Shown: positions 17,484-26,324, numbered from the stretch's first letter. The stretch is DNA of 64,000 nucleotides from Psychrobium sp. MM17-31 (GCF_022347785.1 NZ_JAKRGA010000005.1:227519-291518); one strand, 5' to 3'. Made by a program: numbers and translations. Notes: generated from the letters alone by a model not told the origin.

Positions 17484-18053
17484 TTAGATTTTGCCTACTA
17501 GGTCTAAAGAAGGAGCTAGTGTTTCACCACCTGGCTGCCAAGACGCTGGACATACTTCGCCGTCGTGCTCTGCAACGTATTGAGCTGCTTGGATTTTACG
17601 AACTAGTTCTTTTGCGCTACGGCCGATACCTAGGTCGTGTACTTCAGCAACTTTGATTTCGCCTTCTGGGTTAACAACGAATGTGCCGCGAAGTGCTAAA
17701 CCGTCTTCTTCAATCATTACACCGAAGTTGCGAGTGATAGCGCCAGTTGGGTCGCCGATCATTGGGTAATTGATTTTACCGATAGTGTCTGAACTGTCGT
17801 GCCATGCTTTGTGAGTGAAGTGAGTGTCAGTAGATACTGAGTAAACTTCAACGCCCATTTCTTGTAGCTGTGCGTAGTGATCAGCCATGTCACCTAATTC
17901 TGTTGGACATACGAACGTGAAATCAGCTGGGTAGAAGAAAAATACTGACCATTTACCTGCTACATCTGCTTCAGAAACTTCAACGAAGTCACCGTTGTGG
18001 TATGCAGTTGCATTGAATGGCTGAATTTTTGTGTTGATAATTGATTGAGTCAT
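17484..18053 (-). CDS. ahpC: Alkyl hydroperoxide reductase subunit C (2-Cys peroxiredoxin)
   Basis: 189 aa from ATG 18053, which has GGAGA 6 bp upstream; a TTG reading from 18065 runs through that ribosome site and is rejected. Peroxidatic Cys49 lies in FTFVCPTEL and resolving Cys168 in EVCPASW, both as in AhpC/Prx1. It reduces H2O2, organic peroxides and peroxynitrite using AhpF. An OxyR-type site lies about 77-113 bp upstream of the ATG. A decayed copy of its 5' end and promoter lies at 21999-22150. Confidence 0.96.
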   Translation of the reverse strand: MTQSIINTKIQPFNATAYHNGDFVEVSEADVAGKWSVFFFYPADFTFVCPTELGDMADHYAQLQEMGVEVYSVSTDTHFTHKAWHDSSDTIGKINYPMIGDPTGAITRNFGVMIEEDGLALRGTFVVNPEGEIKVAEVHDLGIGRSAKELVRKIQAAQYVAEHDGEVCPASWQPGGETLAPSLDLVGKI

Positions 18054-18129
18054 GTCTGTCTCCAATGGTTTAAATTGATGTTTCCGTTTAAGTTGGAACC
18101 ATTGTAGGGAATGACATTGAATTGGTTAA

Positions 18130-18166
18130 ATCGATTTAAATTATCATACTGATAGCCAAAACCTAT
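18130..18166 (-). promoter_or_regulatory. OxyR binding site upstream of ahpC
   Basis: On the plus strand: ATCG-N7-TTAT-N7-ATAG-N7-CTAT. The published E. coli OxyR motif is ATAG-N7-CTAT-N7-ATAG-N7-CTAT; 14 of 16 defined bases match with exact spacing. The position before ahpC, a classic OxyR target, supports it. No oxyR gene is in the window. Confidence 0.75.
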
Positions 18167-18173
18167 TATCAAT

Positions 18174-18202
18174 AAAAAAAGCGGCCAATGAAAATTGGCC
18201 GC
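18174..18202 (-). terminator. Rho-independent terminator of the TonB receptor gene
   Basis: Perfect stem GCGGCCAAT/ATTGGCCGC with a 4-base loop and a run of seven T on the minus strand. It lies 62 bp after the receptor stop and just upstream of the ahpC OxyR box. Confidence 0.85.
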
Positions 18203-18263
18203 CAAATTACTTCAGTAATTCAAGTATCGATATTTCGAGAGAGTAAAATATCGATTTGTTGCA

Positions 18264-21200
18264 TTAGAACTTGTAAGTCAGTCCAACTGACATGTAACGC
18301 GGAGTTTGGAAACTCGTTGGGTTACGGTAGTTAGGAGAATCTTTACCTTCTTCAAGCTCCGCAACATCGTTGTACGTTAACGCAGTGTCGCTATCGAACA
18401 CGTTGTAAACTTTTGCGTAAGCACTTAGCGAGCCGTAAGACACATCAATGTTATAAGACAAGCTCAAGTCTAGATTGTAGATCCAATCGCTGTGACCATG
18501 AGAACCACGTGGTGAAGGTTGGCTATTGTAGTAGAAATCTGTACCACGAATATCGCTACAGTCTGTTACTTTAGGTTCGATTGCACACGAGCCAACACCT
18601 TGAGGGTGGTAACCTAGCTTGTTAATCGGACGACCTGATTGTGCACTAGCATTGAAGCCTAGCACGAGGTCATCGGTAAATCTGTAAGTACCAAATAACT
18701 TAAACTTATGTGGAATGTCGTTTGACGTGCGACCATAAGAGTTATCCGTCAATTCTGGCGCATCAAATGAACCTGACCAACCTGGATCTGCTTGACTGTG
18801 AACACCACTCACTAGACCCTCGGTGTTACCTTCTGAACGTGACCATGTGTACGATGCCGTAATACTAAGTTCTTCTGTTACTTGACCTGTAGTCGTCAAT
18901 TCAATTGCTTTGTACTTACGTTTTGCTTTTGGCAAGCCTAAGTAATCAGCACTCCATTCTACGTACTCATCGCTAGCTACATTACCATCTTCATTTATAT
19001 CGTAAGCTAACTTAACGGCGTTACCAGGGTTAACAACAAGTGCTAACCAGTTAACATTGGTATTTAAGCCAAGACGTTGCAGTTTTTCTAACTCTTCAGG
19101 ATTTTCTTTACCCCATTTTTGAGTCAGTGCGTAAACAAGGTTGGTATCTTCAATCGAAGATTTTAAGTTTTGGTAAGTAAACTTAGCGCCAACAATCCAG
19201 TCTTCGTTAATTTCATGTGAGAAACCAAAAGCGATTTCATCGCTGTACATAGGATCGAGATCTTTATCCACATAAGTTGATACCGGTTGTGCTAATTCAC
19301 CATCACTAGCAGTATCAACATAGAACGGACTTAGAGGAGTGCTTGGCTGATTTAAAGAATCTAACTTCACTGCATCCGTGTATAACGAATATTCATACTT
19401 ATTCGTTTCTGGTAATACCATACGCGCACTAGTATTTGGTGAGATCGGCATAAAATAGCGACCATAGTTAGCAAATAATTTTGTGCCGCCATCTGCGAAT
19501 AGGTCGTAAGTAACGCCTAAACGCGGTGCAATCTGATTAGACATTTCTACGTACTTTTCACCCGTCCCTGTATAAGAGTCAAACGAACTATTACGTAAAC
19601 CTAAGTTTAGTGTTAGTTGATCTGTGACAGCCCAACTATCTTCAATATAAAATGAAACGTAGTTACTTTCTGTCGAGCCTTTCTTAGTATATGTGCGCGC
19701 GCGGACATATTCAGTGCCCTGCGGCAGACTAATTGGCGTATGTACGGTACCTCGGCGCGCAGCTTGAGCAGCTAGCTCTCGATTAAACCACCCTTCAGCA
19801 GTTGCACTTGCTGTAAATAATGCATAGTAAACGCCATCACCAGAATAAGATGTATCATCGTAAGTAGTAACTTTTTCAGAGCTGTAACCAAATCTAATAG
19901 TGTGATCATCTAATTCATAATCAAAATCGACACGGAACTGTTTTCGCTCATTCTCAGTTACCGCACTCGCAAAGTAACTGTTCCAGTCGCCAACTCGAAT
20001 CCACGTTCCTGTGCGGTTGTCCCAAGCAGGGCTTACATCAGACTTAGGGTTAATTGTTTTAGAGTCGTCTTTAGTCACACCATAAACTGCTGAAACAGTT
20101 AGCTCATCAGTCAATACGCCACTGTAGTTAACTGACCACAACGAACCTCCACTTTCGGATTGTGCAGGATCACCGTAATCACCCGTGCGTCGACCTGAGC
20201 CGTCAGCAAATTCATAACTCGCATTTCGAGTATCATTTTCCCATTCGTTGTTTAACGCAGTAATACCTAGGTTATGATTATCATTGATAACCCAATCTAA
20301 CTTAGCGAACCAGTAGTCCGCATCTGAGTCACGTTGGCTAATTGTATTCGCACCGGCCCAACGACTTTTCGACGTTTGTGGATTTAACAACGCGTAAAAG
20401 AACAAGGTGTCTTCAATTAAAGCACCGCTTGCCCATACATTAATTTTACGGTTGCTGTAATAATCTTCAGTATTATTAGTATTTAATACTGTTGGATAGG
20501 TACCATCATCATTAGGATGAGAAGTATCAAAACGATAAGTGGTTGGCGCTTGGCTGTTTAATACATTACCAAGATCTGAATTTACACTAACGCCAAATTT
20601 AAACTCGTTACTGCCAGACTTAGACACGTAGTCTGTAACACCACCAATAAAGTTGCCATATTCTGCGCCAACACCACCGGAAATAACAGATGTTTGACCA
20701 ATGGCTTCCCACGGAATACTAATGTTGCCAAGGCCTTTACGAATATCAGTAATGTTCAAACCATTTAAGAATACGCCGTTCTCAGCAACTGACGAGCCGT
20801 TAAATGAAACACCACGACCGTAATCACCGCTGCCATCAGCGGCGAGTGAGGTTGCTGGTGAAAGTAGTGCGATTGACGTTGTATCTTGCGCAACTGGCAA
20901 TAACGATAACTCTTCTGCATCAAAAGAAATTGAAGCAGTTGAGCTCGCCATATCGATACGTTGGATCATCTGCCCCGTCACCGAAATAGTTTCAACACCT
21001 GCCAGTGACATATTGATGTCGTAGTTAGCTTTGTTACCCGCAAGAACCGTTAGCTGCGATTGCTTAATGGTTTGATAACCATCTTTAACAAACTCGATGG
21101 TGTATTGCCCAGCAGGCAGTGCCTTGAGGTTGAACTTACCATCATCGTCTGTGGTTGTCGTTCGTGAAAAACCTTTACCGTTATGCTTAATAACTACAGT

Positions 21201-21347
21201 TACATTTTCTAAATTTTGGCCGCCAGAAACAGCAACTTGTCCCGCAACACTACCGTTATTTTTATCTGCAGCTAGCGCACTGCTCATTGTCATAGCACTT
21301 GCCAACGCCGAAGCAATGAGCGTGGCTTTAAACGTTCGATTTTTCAC
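18264..21347 (-). CDS. TonB-dependent receptor, Oar-like with carboxypeptidase-regulatory domain
   Basis: 1027 aa from GTG 21347, which has AAGGA 7 bp upstream; a GTG at 21374 adds nine residues before the signal peptide and is less likely. The signal peptide ends near SSALAA. A carboxypeptidase-regulatory beta domain (about 40-120, DDDGKFNLKALPAGQYTIEF) comes first, then a plug (ISVTGQMIQRI...) and a 22-strand type barrel ending in a terminal Phe (SVGLTYKF). Such receptors import large substrates (peptides, glycans or siderophores) with TonB energy. The substrate cannot be read. It is flanked by ahpC and a partial ahpC duplicate. A palindrome upstream may be its operator. Confidence 0.92.
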   Translation of the reverse strand: MKNRTFKATLIASALASAMTMSSALAADKNNGSVAGQVAVSGGQNLENVTVVIKHNGKGFSRTTTTDDDGKFNLKALPAGQYTIEFVKDGYQTIKQSQLTVLAGNKANYDINMSLAGVETISVTGQMIQRIDMASSTASISFDAEELSLLPVAQDTTSIALLSPATSLAADGSGDYGRGVSFNGSSVAENGVFLNGLNITDIRKGLGNISIPWEAIGQTSVISGGVGAEYGNFIGGVTDYVSKSGSNEFKFGVSVNSDLGNVLNSQAPTTYRFDTSHPNDDGTYPTVLNTNNTEDYYSNRKINVWASGALIEDTLFFYALLNPQTSKSRWAGANTISQRDSDADYWFAKLDWVINDNHNLGITALNNEWENDTRNASYEFADGSGRRTGDYGDPAQSESGGSLWSVNYSGVLTDELTVSAVYGVTKDDSKTINPKSDVSPAWDNRTGTWIRVGDWNSYFASAVTENERKQFRVDFDYELDDHTIRFGYSSEKVTTYDDTSYSGDGVYYALFTASATAEGWFNRELAAQAARRGTVHTPISLPQGTEYVRARTYTKKGSTESNYVSFYIEDSWAVTDQLTLNLGLRNSSFDSYTGTGEKYVEMSNQIAPRLGVTYDLFADGGTKLFANYGRYFMPISPNTSARMVLPETNKYEYSLYTDAVKLDSLNQPSTPLSPFYVDTASDGELAQPVSTYVDKDLDPMYSDEIAFGFSHEINEDWIVGAKFTYQNLKSSIEDTNLVYALTQKWGKENPEELEKLQRLGLNTNVNWLALVVNPGNAVKLAYDINEDGNVASDEYVEWSADYLGLPKAKRKYKAIELTTTGQVTEELSITASYTWSRSEGNTEGLVSGVHSQADPGWSGSFDAPELTDNSYGRTSNDIPHKFKLFGTYRFTDDLVLGFNASAQSGRPINKLGYHPQGVGSCAIEPKVTDCSDIRGTDFYYNSQPSPRGSHGHSDWIYNLDLSLSYNIDVSYGSLSAYAKVYNVFDSDTALTYNDVAELEEGKDSPNYRNPTSFQTPRYMSVGLTYKF

Positions 21348-21422
21348 AATATTTTTCCTTATTTTTATTAACACTGTTTAATAATCGAGCAAATCCTATA
21401 ACCTCAAAGCAACATTGTAAAC

Positions 21423-21438
21423 ATATTGTATACAATAT
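21423..21438. promoter_or_regulatory. 16-bp perfect palindrome upstream of TonB receptor
   Basis: ATATTGTA-TACAATAT, 76 bp before the GTG at 21347. A further ATTGTA half-site lies at about 21414. TTGTATACAA cores are known operators of FCD-type GntR regulators, so it could be a catabolite-sensing site. No GntR gene is nearby. Confidence 0.5.
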
Positions 21439-21679
21439 AATTTATATTTAATACAAAAGTACCAATTAAAGGTATTTAAAAATCAAGTAACTGAATTAAA
21501 AGATAATAAAAACAATCAAAAAATATGATAAAGAGAAGCAAGGCGTGACACTGATCACTGGTTTAGCTAACAACTAGCCATTTAGTCTTAGCTTTTTGAG
21601 TTCAGGGTTGGTGAAAATGTAAGTAACAATAACTGAGGTAATATCCGCTCAATTGTTCAGCTGTTTTTTTCACAGGTAA

Positions 21680-21990
21680 TGCTAGGGCCTGTTGATCTTT
21701 GGTGAAGGTTTTTGCAGCGAAGTATTCGGGCTTTATACGAGGCAGAGCCTGCGACGCTTAGTGGGCTAAGCTAATATTTTTCTAGGGATGATCACATTAG
21801 AGCAGTACAGAAGCACACTGCCGAGGCGATAACGCAGTAGAAATTACGAACAAACGATGTCCTTCGGAAGCAGTGAAAAGACATTTTCACGGCGCTTAAA
21901 GCGAAATTACGAGTAATAGTACCTGTTGCTCACCGATCACTAAATAATTGATTTTACTGGCAGTGCATAGGCACTAGTGCCATCCTTCGT
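21680..21990. other. Gene-free stem-loop-rich region
   Basis: No convincing ORF on either strand. Contains GCTTAG-TGGG-CTAAGC (21756-21771), GTGAAAA-GACA-TTTTCAC (21873-21890), CGCTT-A-AAGCG (21893-21903) and the palindrome GGCACTAGTGCC (21970-21981). It may be a degenerate mobile or repeat element or a structured RNA; neither can be shown here. The whole gene-free stretch is 21348-22224, with the ahpC remnant at its right end. Confidence 0.45.
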
Positions 21991-21998
21991 GAATAAAG

Positions 21999-22034
21999 TG
22001 AATGGCTGAATGTTTGTGTTGATAATTGAGTCAT
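21999..22034 (-). pseudogene. Truncated, frameshifted 5' fragment of ahpC
   Basis: Plus-strand bases from GAATGGCTGAAT onward match the start region of ahpC (about 18010-18053), including the complement of its ATG (22034-22032), with a 4-bp loss that breaks the frame after Met-Thr-Gln. Similarity ends at about 21999. Only about 12 codons remain, so it cannot encode a peroxiredoxin. Confidence 0.75.
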
Positions 22035-22150
22035 GTCTATTTCCAATTGTTAAAATCAATGTTTCCCTTTAAGTTGAAATGATTACAGGAAAACATATTC
22101 AATCGATTTAAATTACCAAATTGGTAGCCAAAAACTATTTTTAATTAATA
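22035..22150 (-). repeat. Duplicate of the ahpC promoter with decayed OxyR box
   Basis: Continues the ahpC remnant: TCAATGTTTCC-, TTTAAGTTG- and ATCGATTTAAATTA-type blocks occur in the same order as at 18054-18170. The OxyR-type site is kept at 22102-22138 as ATCG-N7-TTAC-N7-GTAG-N7-CTAT with exact spacing (12 of 16 bases). It lies 87 bp upstream of the methyltransferase gene and may still bind OxyR. Confidence 0.7.
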
Positions 22151-22224
22151 AGTCTATGAATTGACATTGAATTACTTCGGCTAATTAGGCACATTTAAGC
22201 TTATCTTAAAATTAAAGAGTTACT

Positions 22225-23043
22225 ATGAAAAATTCAGGATCTTTAACCGTTGTCGGCACAGGAATTAAAGTAGGGGCAGATATAACGACTAGAGCGTATA
22301 AAGTTATTCAGCAAGCGGATATTGTTTACTTCATTGTCCCAAATAAATTATCACGCCAGTGGCTATCAACGATTAATAGCAACATCGTTGATTTATCTTT
22401 ACTATATCAAGATGGCAAATCTCGAATTATCACATACAACGAAATGATAAATTGTATTGTGAATGCGGTTAAGTCAGGACAACAAGTTTGTACAGCACTA
22501 TATGGCCATCCTGGTGTTTTTGCGTATGTTGGACATAAAGCAATTAAAATGTTGAGACAGGACAACTATTCAGCTCGGATGGAGCCGGGTATTTCAGCTG
22601 AGGACTGTCTATTTGCTGATTTAGGAATAGACCCAGCCAAGTCAGGGTGTGTGAGTATAGAAGCAACCCAATTTTTATTTTATAACCGCAATATAGATCC
22701 TTGCTCTTTATATATTTTATGGCAAATAGGCTTATTGGGCGATCACACATTAGCACTTGGTCAAACCAATAGCTATCACGCCGCATTAGAGGTTTTAACT
22801 AAACGCTTACTCGATCATTATCCCCCAAATCACAAAGTTATTATCTACGAAGCTTCAAGTATTGAAATATTCCCTCCTCGTATAGAAGAAATTGAATTAA
22901 TAGCATTGGGTAATGCGAAACTAACAGCATTATCAACTCTTGTCATTCTTCCTGCTCAAGAAGCAATTCTCGACAATGAAACATTGGGGCTACTCGGCAT
23001 AACCGAAAGTGACATAAAAGCAGTGTTATCAAACAAAATATAG
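22225..23043 (+). CDS. Putative split-borosin peptide backbone N-methyltransferase (tetrapyrrole-methylase fold)
   Basis: 272 aa. An N-terminal GTGIK loop (11-15) and ADIVYFIVP begin the SAM-dependent tetrapyrrole methylase fold. Residues 93-99 (YGHPGVF) and 121-137 (PGISAEDCLFADLGIDP) match the signature of borosin alpha-N-methyltransferases rather than cobalamin or siroheme enzymes. In fungal OphMA the substrate peptide is fused to the enzyme; here the C-terminus ends without a core, as in the discrete bacterial type (SonM of Shewanella). The separate precursor is encoded 62 bp downstream. SD AAAGAG precedes the ATG. Assignment rests on motifs and gene pairing; no activity is shown. Confidence 0.82.
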   Translation: MKNSGSLTVVGTGIKVGADITTRAYKVIQQADIVYFIVPNKLSRQWLSTINSNIVDLSLLYQDGKSRIITYNEMINCIVNAVKSGQQVCTALYGHPGVFAYVGHKAIKMLRQDNYSARMEPGISAEDCLFADLGIDPAKSGCVSIEATQFLFYNRNIDPCSLYILWQIGLLGDHTLALGQTNSYHAALEVLTKRLLDHYPPNHKVIIYEASSIEIFPPRIEEIELIALGNAKLTALSTLVILPAQEAILDNETLGLLGITESDIKAVLSNKI

Positions 23044-23105
23044 TGATAAGGTATTATCGCCCTTGCTTAATGGCATAAATTACTACTTTATAAAGGAATT
23101 AAAAG

Positions 23106-23324
23106 ATGACTGATAAACTCGTCGAATACATCATCGAGCTTAATGAAAACCCGGAAGCTCTAGCAAAACACAACGCAGATCCCGAAAGTGCAGCTTCAGA
23201 ATTTGGCTTAGATGATGCAGATATTGAGATTATTAAAAATCAGGATGTTGAAGAAATTAACAAACGCTGTGACGCTTCTCCATTAGATACGAGTGGTGTT
23301 ATGGTTGGCTTCTTTAAACAATAA
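23106..23324 (+). CDS. Putative split-borosin precursor peptide
   Basis: 72 aa. Residues 1-53 form an acidic helical leader (EYIIELNENPEALAKHNADP, then EFGLDDADIEIIK) like the borosin-binding domain of SonA-type precursors and the LigA-like NxNPxA pattern. After Cys55 a short linker (DASPLDTS) leads to a hydrophobic C-terminus, GVMVGFFKQ, a plausible core for N-methylation; V65, M66 and V67 are candidate sites, inferred only. SD AAAGGA lies 8 bp before the ATG. No leader protease is visible nearby. Confidence 0.8.
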   Translation: MTDKLVEYIIELNENPEALAKHNADPESAASEFGLDDADIEIIKNQDVEEINKRCDASPLDTSGVMVGFFKQ

Positions 23325-23350
23325 CCACTATAAGTAGCACGAAAATATTT

Positions 23351-26152
23351 ATGATCTTCAAAGCAATTAAATTTTTACTTATTTTTGTGCTGCTCTTTAA
23401 CTTTGAAAAACTATATGCGGACGAGTTGGTAACTCGATTGGCACAATTGGAATCTAACCTCAGTAAAGATCTTTACACTACATTACAAGAAATAGAGTCA
23501 ATATCACTTGAGACCGATCCAAATTCTCCTCACTACTCTCGCCTACATAACTTAGCAGGTTACGGTTATATCTTGGCGGGTGACTACACCAAGTCTTTTG
23601 GGCATCTTACAACAGCACAAAAAAATGCTTTGAGAAATAACAATCAATACGAGCTGGCCGAATCTCTACGTTTTCAAGCGACTATATACACTTCTACTAA
23701 CTTACAAAATGAAAGCCTTCCACTGTTCTTAGAAGCGCTAGAAATACACAAAAAAATTGGTTCAAAAAAAGTAACCAATACTTTACAAGGTATTAGCTTG
23801 TATTACAGAAGTTTAGAAAACTACGCTAAGTACTTAGAATACGGCCGATTACTTCTCAAACATCCCAATATACATCAACAACCACAACTAAAAGGAATAG
23901 CCCAATACACCATAGGCGAAGGGCTTTTAAAATTAGATAATTTAGACGAAGCTGCAATCTATCTAAACACATCCATAGCAACACTAAGTTCAATCTCTTC
24001 GATCCTAGTTAGTGAAGCTTTTATTTCTCTCGCTGAATTAGAAGTAAAAAAAGGAAATTTTCAAAGTGCGTTAAAAATTTTGCGAGAAAGTCAAAATAAC
24101 GCAAAAGAGAACAATTATGGTATTGCCATATCTCAAGGAAAATTACTTGAAGCCTCTACTTACTTAAACATGGAACGCTTCAATCTGGCCAAACAAACAT
24201 ATTTAGAATTGATTGAAGGCGCTGAAACAGAGTTATCAACGTTGCAAGTGAGCAATAAAAAACTTGCCGAGATATATGAACAAGAAGGTAACTATCAAAG
24301 AGCAAATATCCACTTAAAAAAGTATGCTGACATCAATGAGCAACTCACAGAGAGCTCCGATAAAGCTAAATCTGCTTTCTACAATGCAAGGCTTAATTTA
24401 GAACATAAAGAATTGCAAATCACGCAATTAGAAGCAGACAAAGCATTACAAGACTTAGCCATTAAACAAAAAGAAAAAACCGAGCAACTACGCGATGCGA
24501 TTCTCGCATTATTAGTACTCATCTTAGTGTCGTTAGCTTATTACGTCATATATACCAAACGCACCAAAAACCAAATGAAAGCACTGGCTGAAGAAGCCAA
24601 CCTAGCTAACAAAGCCAAGAGTAATTTCTTAGCCAAAATGAGTCACGAAATTCGCACGCCAATGAATGCGATTATTGGCCTGAGTCAATTAGCGCTCAAT
24701 GCAAAACTAAACCCTAAGCAGCGTGAAAATATCTCCATGGTTCACGCATCATCACAATCGTTATTAACCTTATTGAACGATATTCTCGACTTCTCAAAAA
24801 TCGAAGCGAAAAAGCTCGAACTCGAACATGCCGATTTCTTGCTGAATAACTCAATTCAACGCTTGCTAAATGTATGTAGTTTTAGTGCCGAAGAAAAACA
24901 ATTAAAACTCAATGTCCATATCGACAATGATGTACCCACATCGCTTACTGGCGATGCGCTGCGCCTCGAACAGATCCTAATTAATTTAGTAAATAATGCG
25001 ATTAAATTTACCGAGCAAGGCGATATCAATATCAACGTCTCGCTTGTAAAACACACCGAAAATATTAATAGCCTCAAGTTCTCAGTAACCGACTACGGCA
25101 TAGGTATCGGTGAAGAGCAATTACAGCGCTTGTTTAAAGCTTTTTCTCAAGCTGACGTATCTGTGACCAGACGATACGGTGGTACTGGATTAGGCCTAAC
25201 TATATGTAAAGAACTCGTCGAGTTAATGAATGGTAATATCAACGTCGAAAGTGAGCTGGGCAAAGGCTCATGCTTTAGCTTTACTGTCGACATTGCCACC
25301 AGCAAGACCTTAAGCGATACATTATCGAATGAGGATTTAAGTAATCTCAACAACCTAAAAATTCTCATCGTCGATGATAGTAAGAGTTCTCGCACCTTAC
25401 TTTCTGAAACCCTCATTGATTTAGGACTAGAATGCGCGCAAGCTCGTAGCGGTGTCGAAGCATTAGAGCAAATTAAAGATGCGATAGATACCAAGCTTCC
25501 TTACGACATAGTGTTAATGGATTGGCGTATGCCTGGGCTGGATGGTTTAGAGACCATTCGCATAATCAATCAAGTTGTTAATGAACAATTACCTAAATTC
25601 ATCCTAGTATCATCATTCGATAAAAGCGATGCTATTAAACTCAGTCGCCATCTGCCAGTTGAGGATGTATTAGAAAAACCAATTAAGCCATCACAGCTAA
25701 CTAGCAGTCTGCTCACTATCGTTAATGGCAATAGCAATAAATCAACCACTATGTCGCCTTCTCCTACGGCGATCATTAAGCGCAATTTTTCGGAGATTAA
25801 ATTACTCATTGCCGAAGATAATCGCATCAACCAAAAAGTCATCGAAGGATTCCTATCCGATACACATGCGGTAATCGATATAGTTTCCAATGGCGTTGAA
25901 GCGGTTGAAAAAGCTAAAAATAACAGCTATCACCTCATTTTAATGGACGTTCAAATGCCAGAGATGGATGGTCTTACTGCAGCCAAACTCATTCGTGAAT
26001 TTGATGCGCATACGCCTATTCTGGCCATGACCGCTCATAGCTTGCCTGAGGACATCGAGCAAAGCATGGCTGCAGGTATGAATGAACACCTCACTAAACC
26101 TATCAATGCCAATCTGCTCATTGAAACGATTGCTAATCAAATCAAAAACTAA
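23351..26152 (+). CDS. TPR-containing hybrid sensor histidine kinase with two receiver domains
   Basis: 933 aa. Signal/anchor sequence (residues 7-24), a TPR-rich sensor region (about 60-340), coiled coil, one membrane segment (about 383-402), HisKA with phospho-acceptor His432 (MSHEIRTPMN), HATPase (NNAIKFTEQGD, GTGLGLTI), then REC1 (Asp724 in LMDWRMPG) and REC2 (Asp866 in LMDVQMPE). REC-2 ends the chain, so output goes by phosphotransfer; no HPt domain is present. The ATG lies 26 bp after the borosin precursor stop, so it may be co-transcribed. The SD is weak. It could sense the peptide or regulate its making; neither is shown. Confidence 0.9.
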   Translation: MIFKAIKFLLIFVLLFNFEKLYADELVTRLAQLESNLSKDLYTTLQEIESISLETDPNSPHYSRLHNLAGYGYILAGDYTKSFGHLTTAQKNALRNNNQYELAESLRFQATIYTSTNLQNESLPLFLEALEIHKKIGSKKVTNTLQGISLYYRSLENYAKYLEYGRLLLKHPNIHQQPQLKGIAQYTIGEGLLKLDNLDEAAIYLNTSIATLSSISSILVSEAFISLAELEVKKGNFQSALKILRESQNNAKENNYGIAISQGKLLEASTYLNMERFNLAKQTYLELIEGAETELSTLQVSNKKLAEIYEQEGNYQRANIHLKKYADINEQLTESSDKAKSAFYNARLNLEHKELQITQLEADKALQDLAIKQKEKTEQLRDAILALLVLILVSLAYYVIYTKRTKNQMKALAEEANLANKAKSNFLAKMSHEIRTPMNAIIGLSQLALNAKLNPKQRENISMVHASSQSLLTLLNDILDFSKIEAKKLELEHADFLLNNSIQRLLNVCSFSAEEKQLKLNVHIDNDVPTSLTGDALRLEQILINLVNNAIKFTEQGDININVSLVKHTENINSLKFSVTDYGIGIGEEQLQRLFKAFSQADVSVTRRYGGTGLGLTICKELVELMNGNINVESELGKGSCFSFTVDIATSKTLSDTLSNEDLSNLNNLKILIVDDSKSSRTLLSETLIDLGLECAQARSGVEALEQIKDAIDTKLPYDIVLMDWRMPGLDGLETIRIINQVVNEQLPKFILVSSFDKSDAIKLSRHLPVEDVLEKPIKPSQLTSSLLTIVNGNSNKSTTMSPSPTAIIKRNFSEIKLLIAEDNRINQKVIEGFLSDTHAVIDIVSNGVEAVEKAKNNSYHLILMDVQMPEMDGLTAAKLIREFDAHTPILAMTAHSLPEDIEQSMAAGMNEHLTKPINANLLIETIANQIKN

Positions 26153-26159
26153 GCAGCAA

Positions 26160-26184
26160 ACACCCCTGCTTTAACCAGGGGTGT
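26160..26184 (+). terminator. Hairpin after the hybrid kinase gene
   Basis: Perfect 9-bp stem ACACCCCTG/CAGGGGTGT with a 7-base loop, 7 bp after the kinase stop. An A-tract follows and then TTATTATTTTT, so the U-run is not immediate; termination is likely but not textbook. Confidence 0.55.
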
Positions 26185-26324
26185 AAAAAGTTATTATTTT
26201 TGCCTACACACTAAGCGGTTTTACTGATAAGGTTATTTAATAACCTATCATTTGTGTGATGCTAATTAGGCATTTGGCATAAATATCCAAATGGACATTG
26301 GCAAGTAGTTTCATGGAGAAAGAA

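Noticed and set aside
21541..21990. A remnant transposase gene upstream of the borosin genes
   Set aside because: No open frame of useful length and no transposase motif is visible on either strand; terminal inverted repeats could not be paired with confidence.
22544..22786. 80-codon minus-strand ORF inside the borosin methyltransferase gene
   Set aside because: It overlaps a well-supported gene on the other strand, has no ribosome site and no recognisable protein features.
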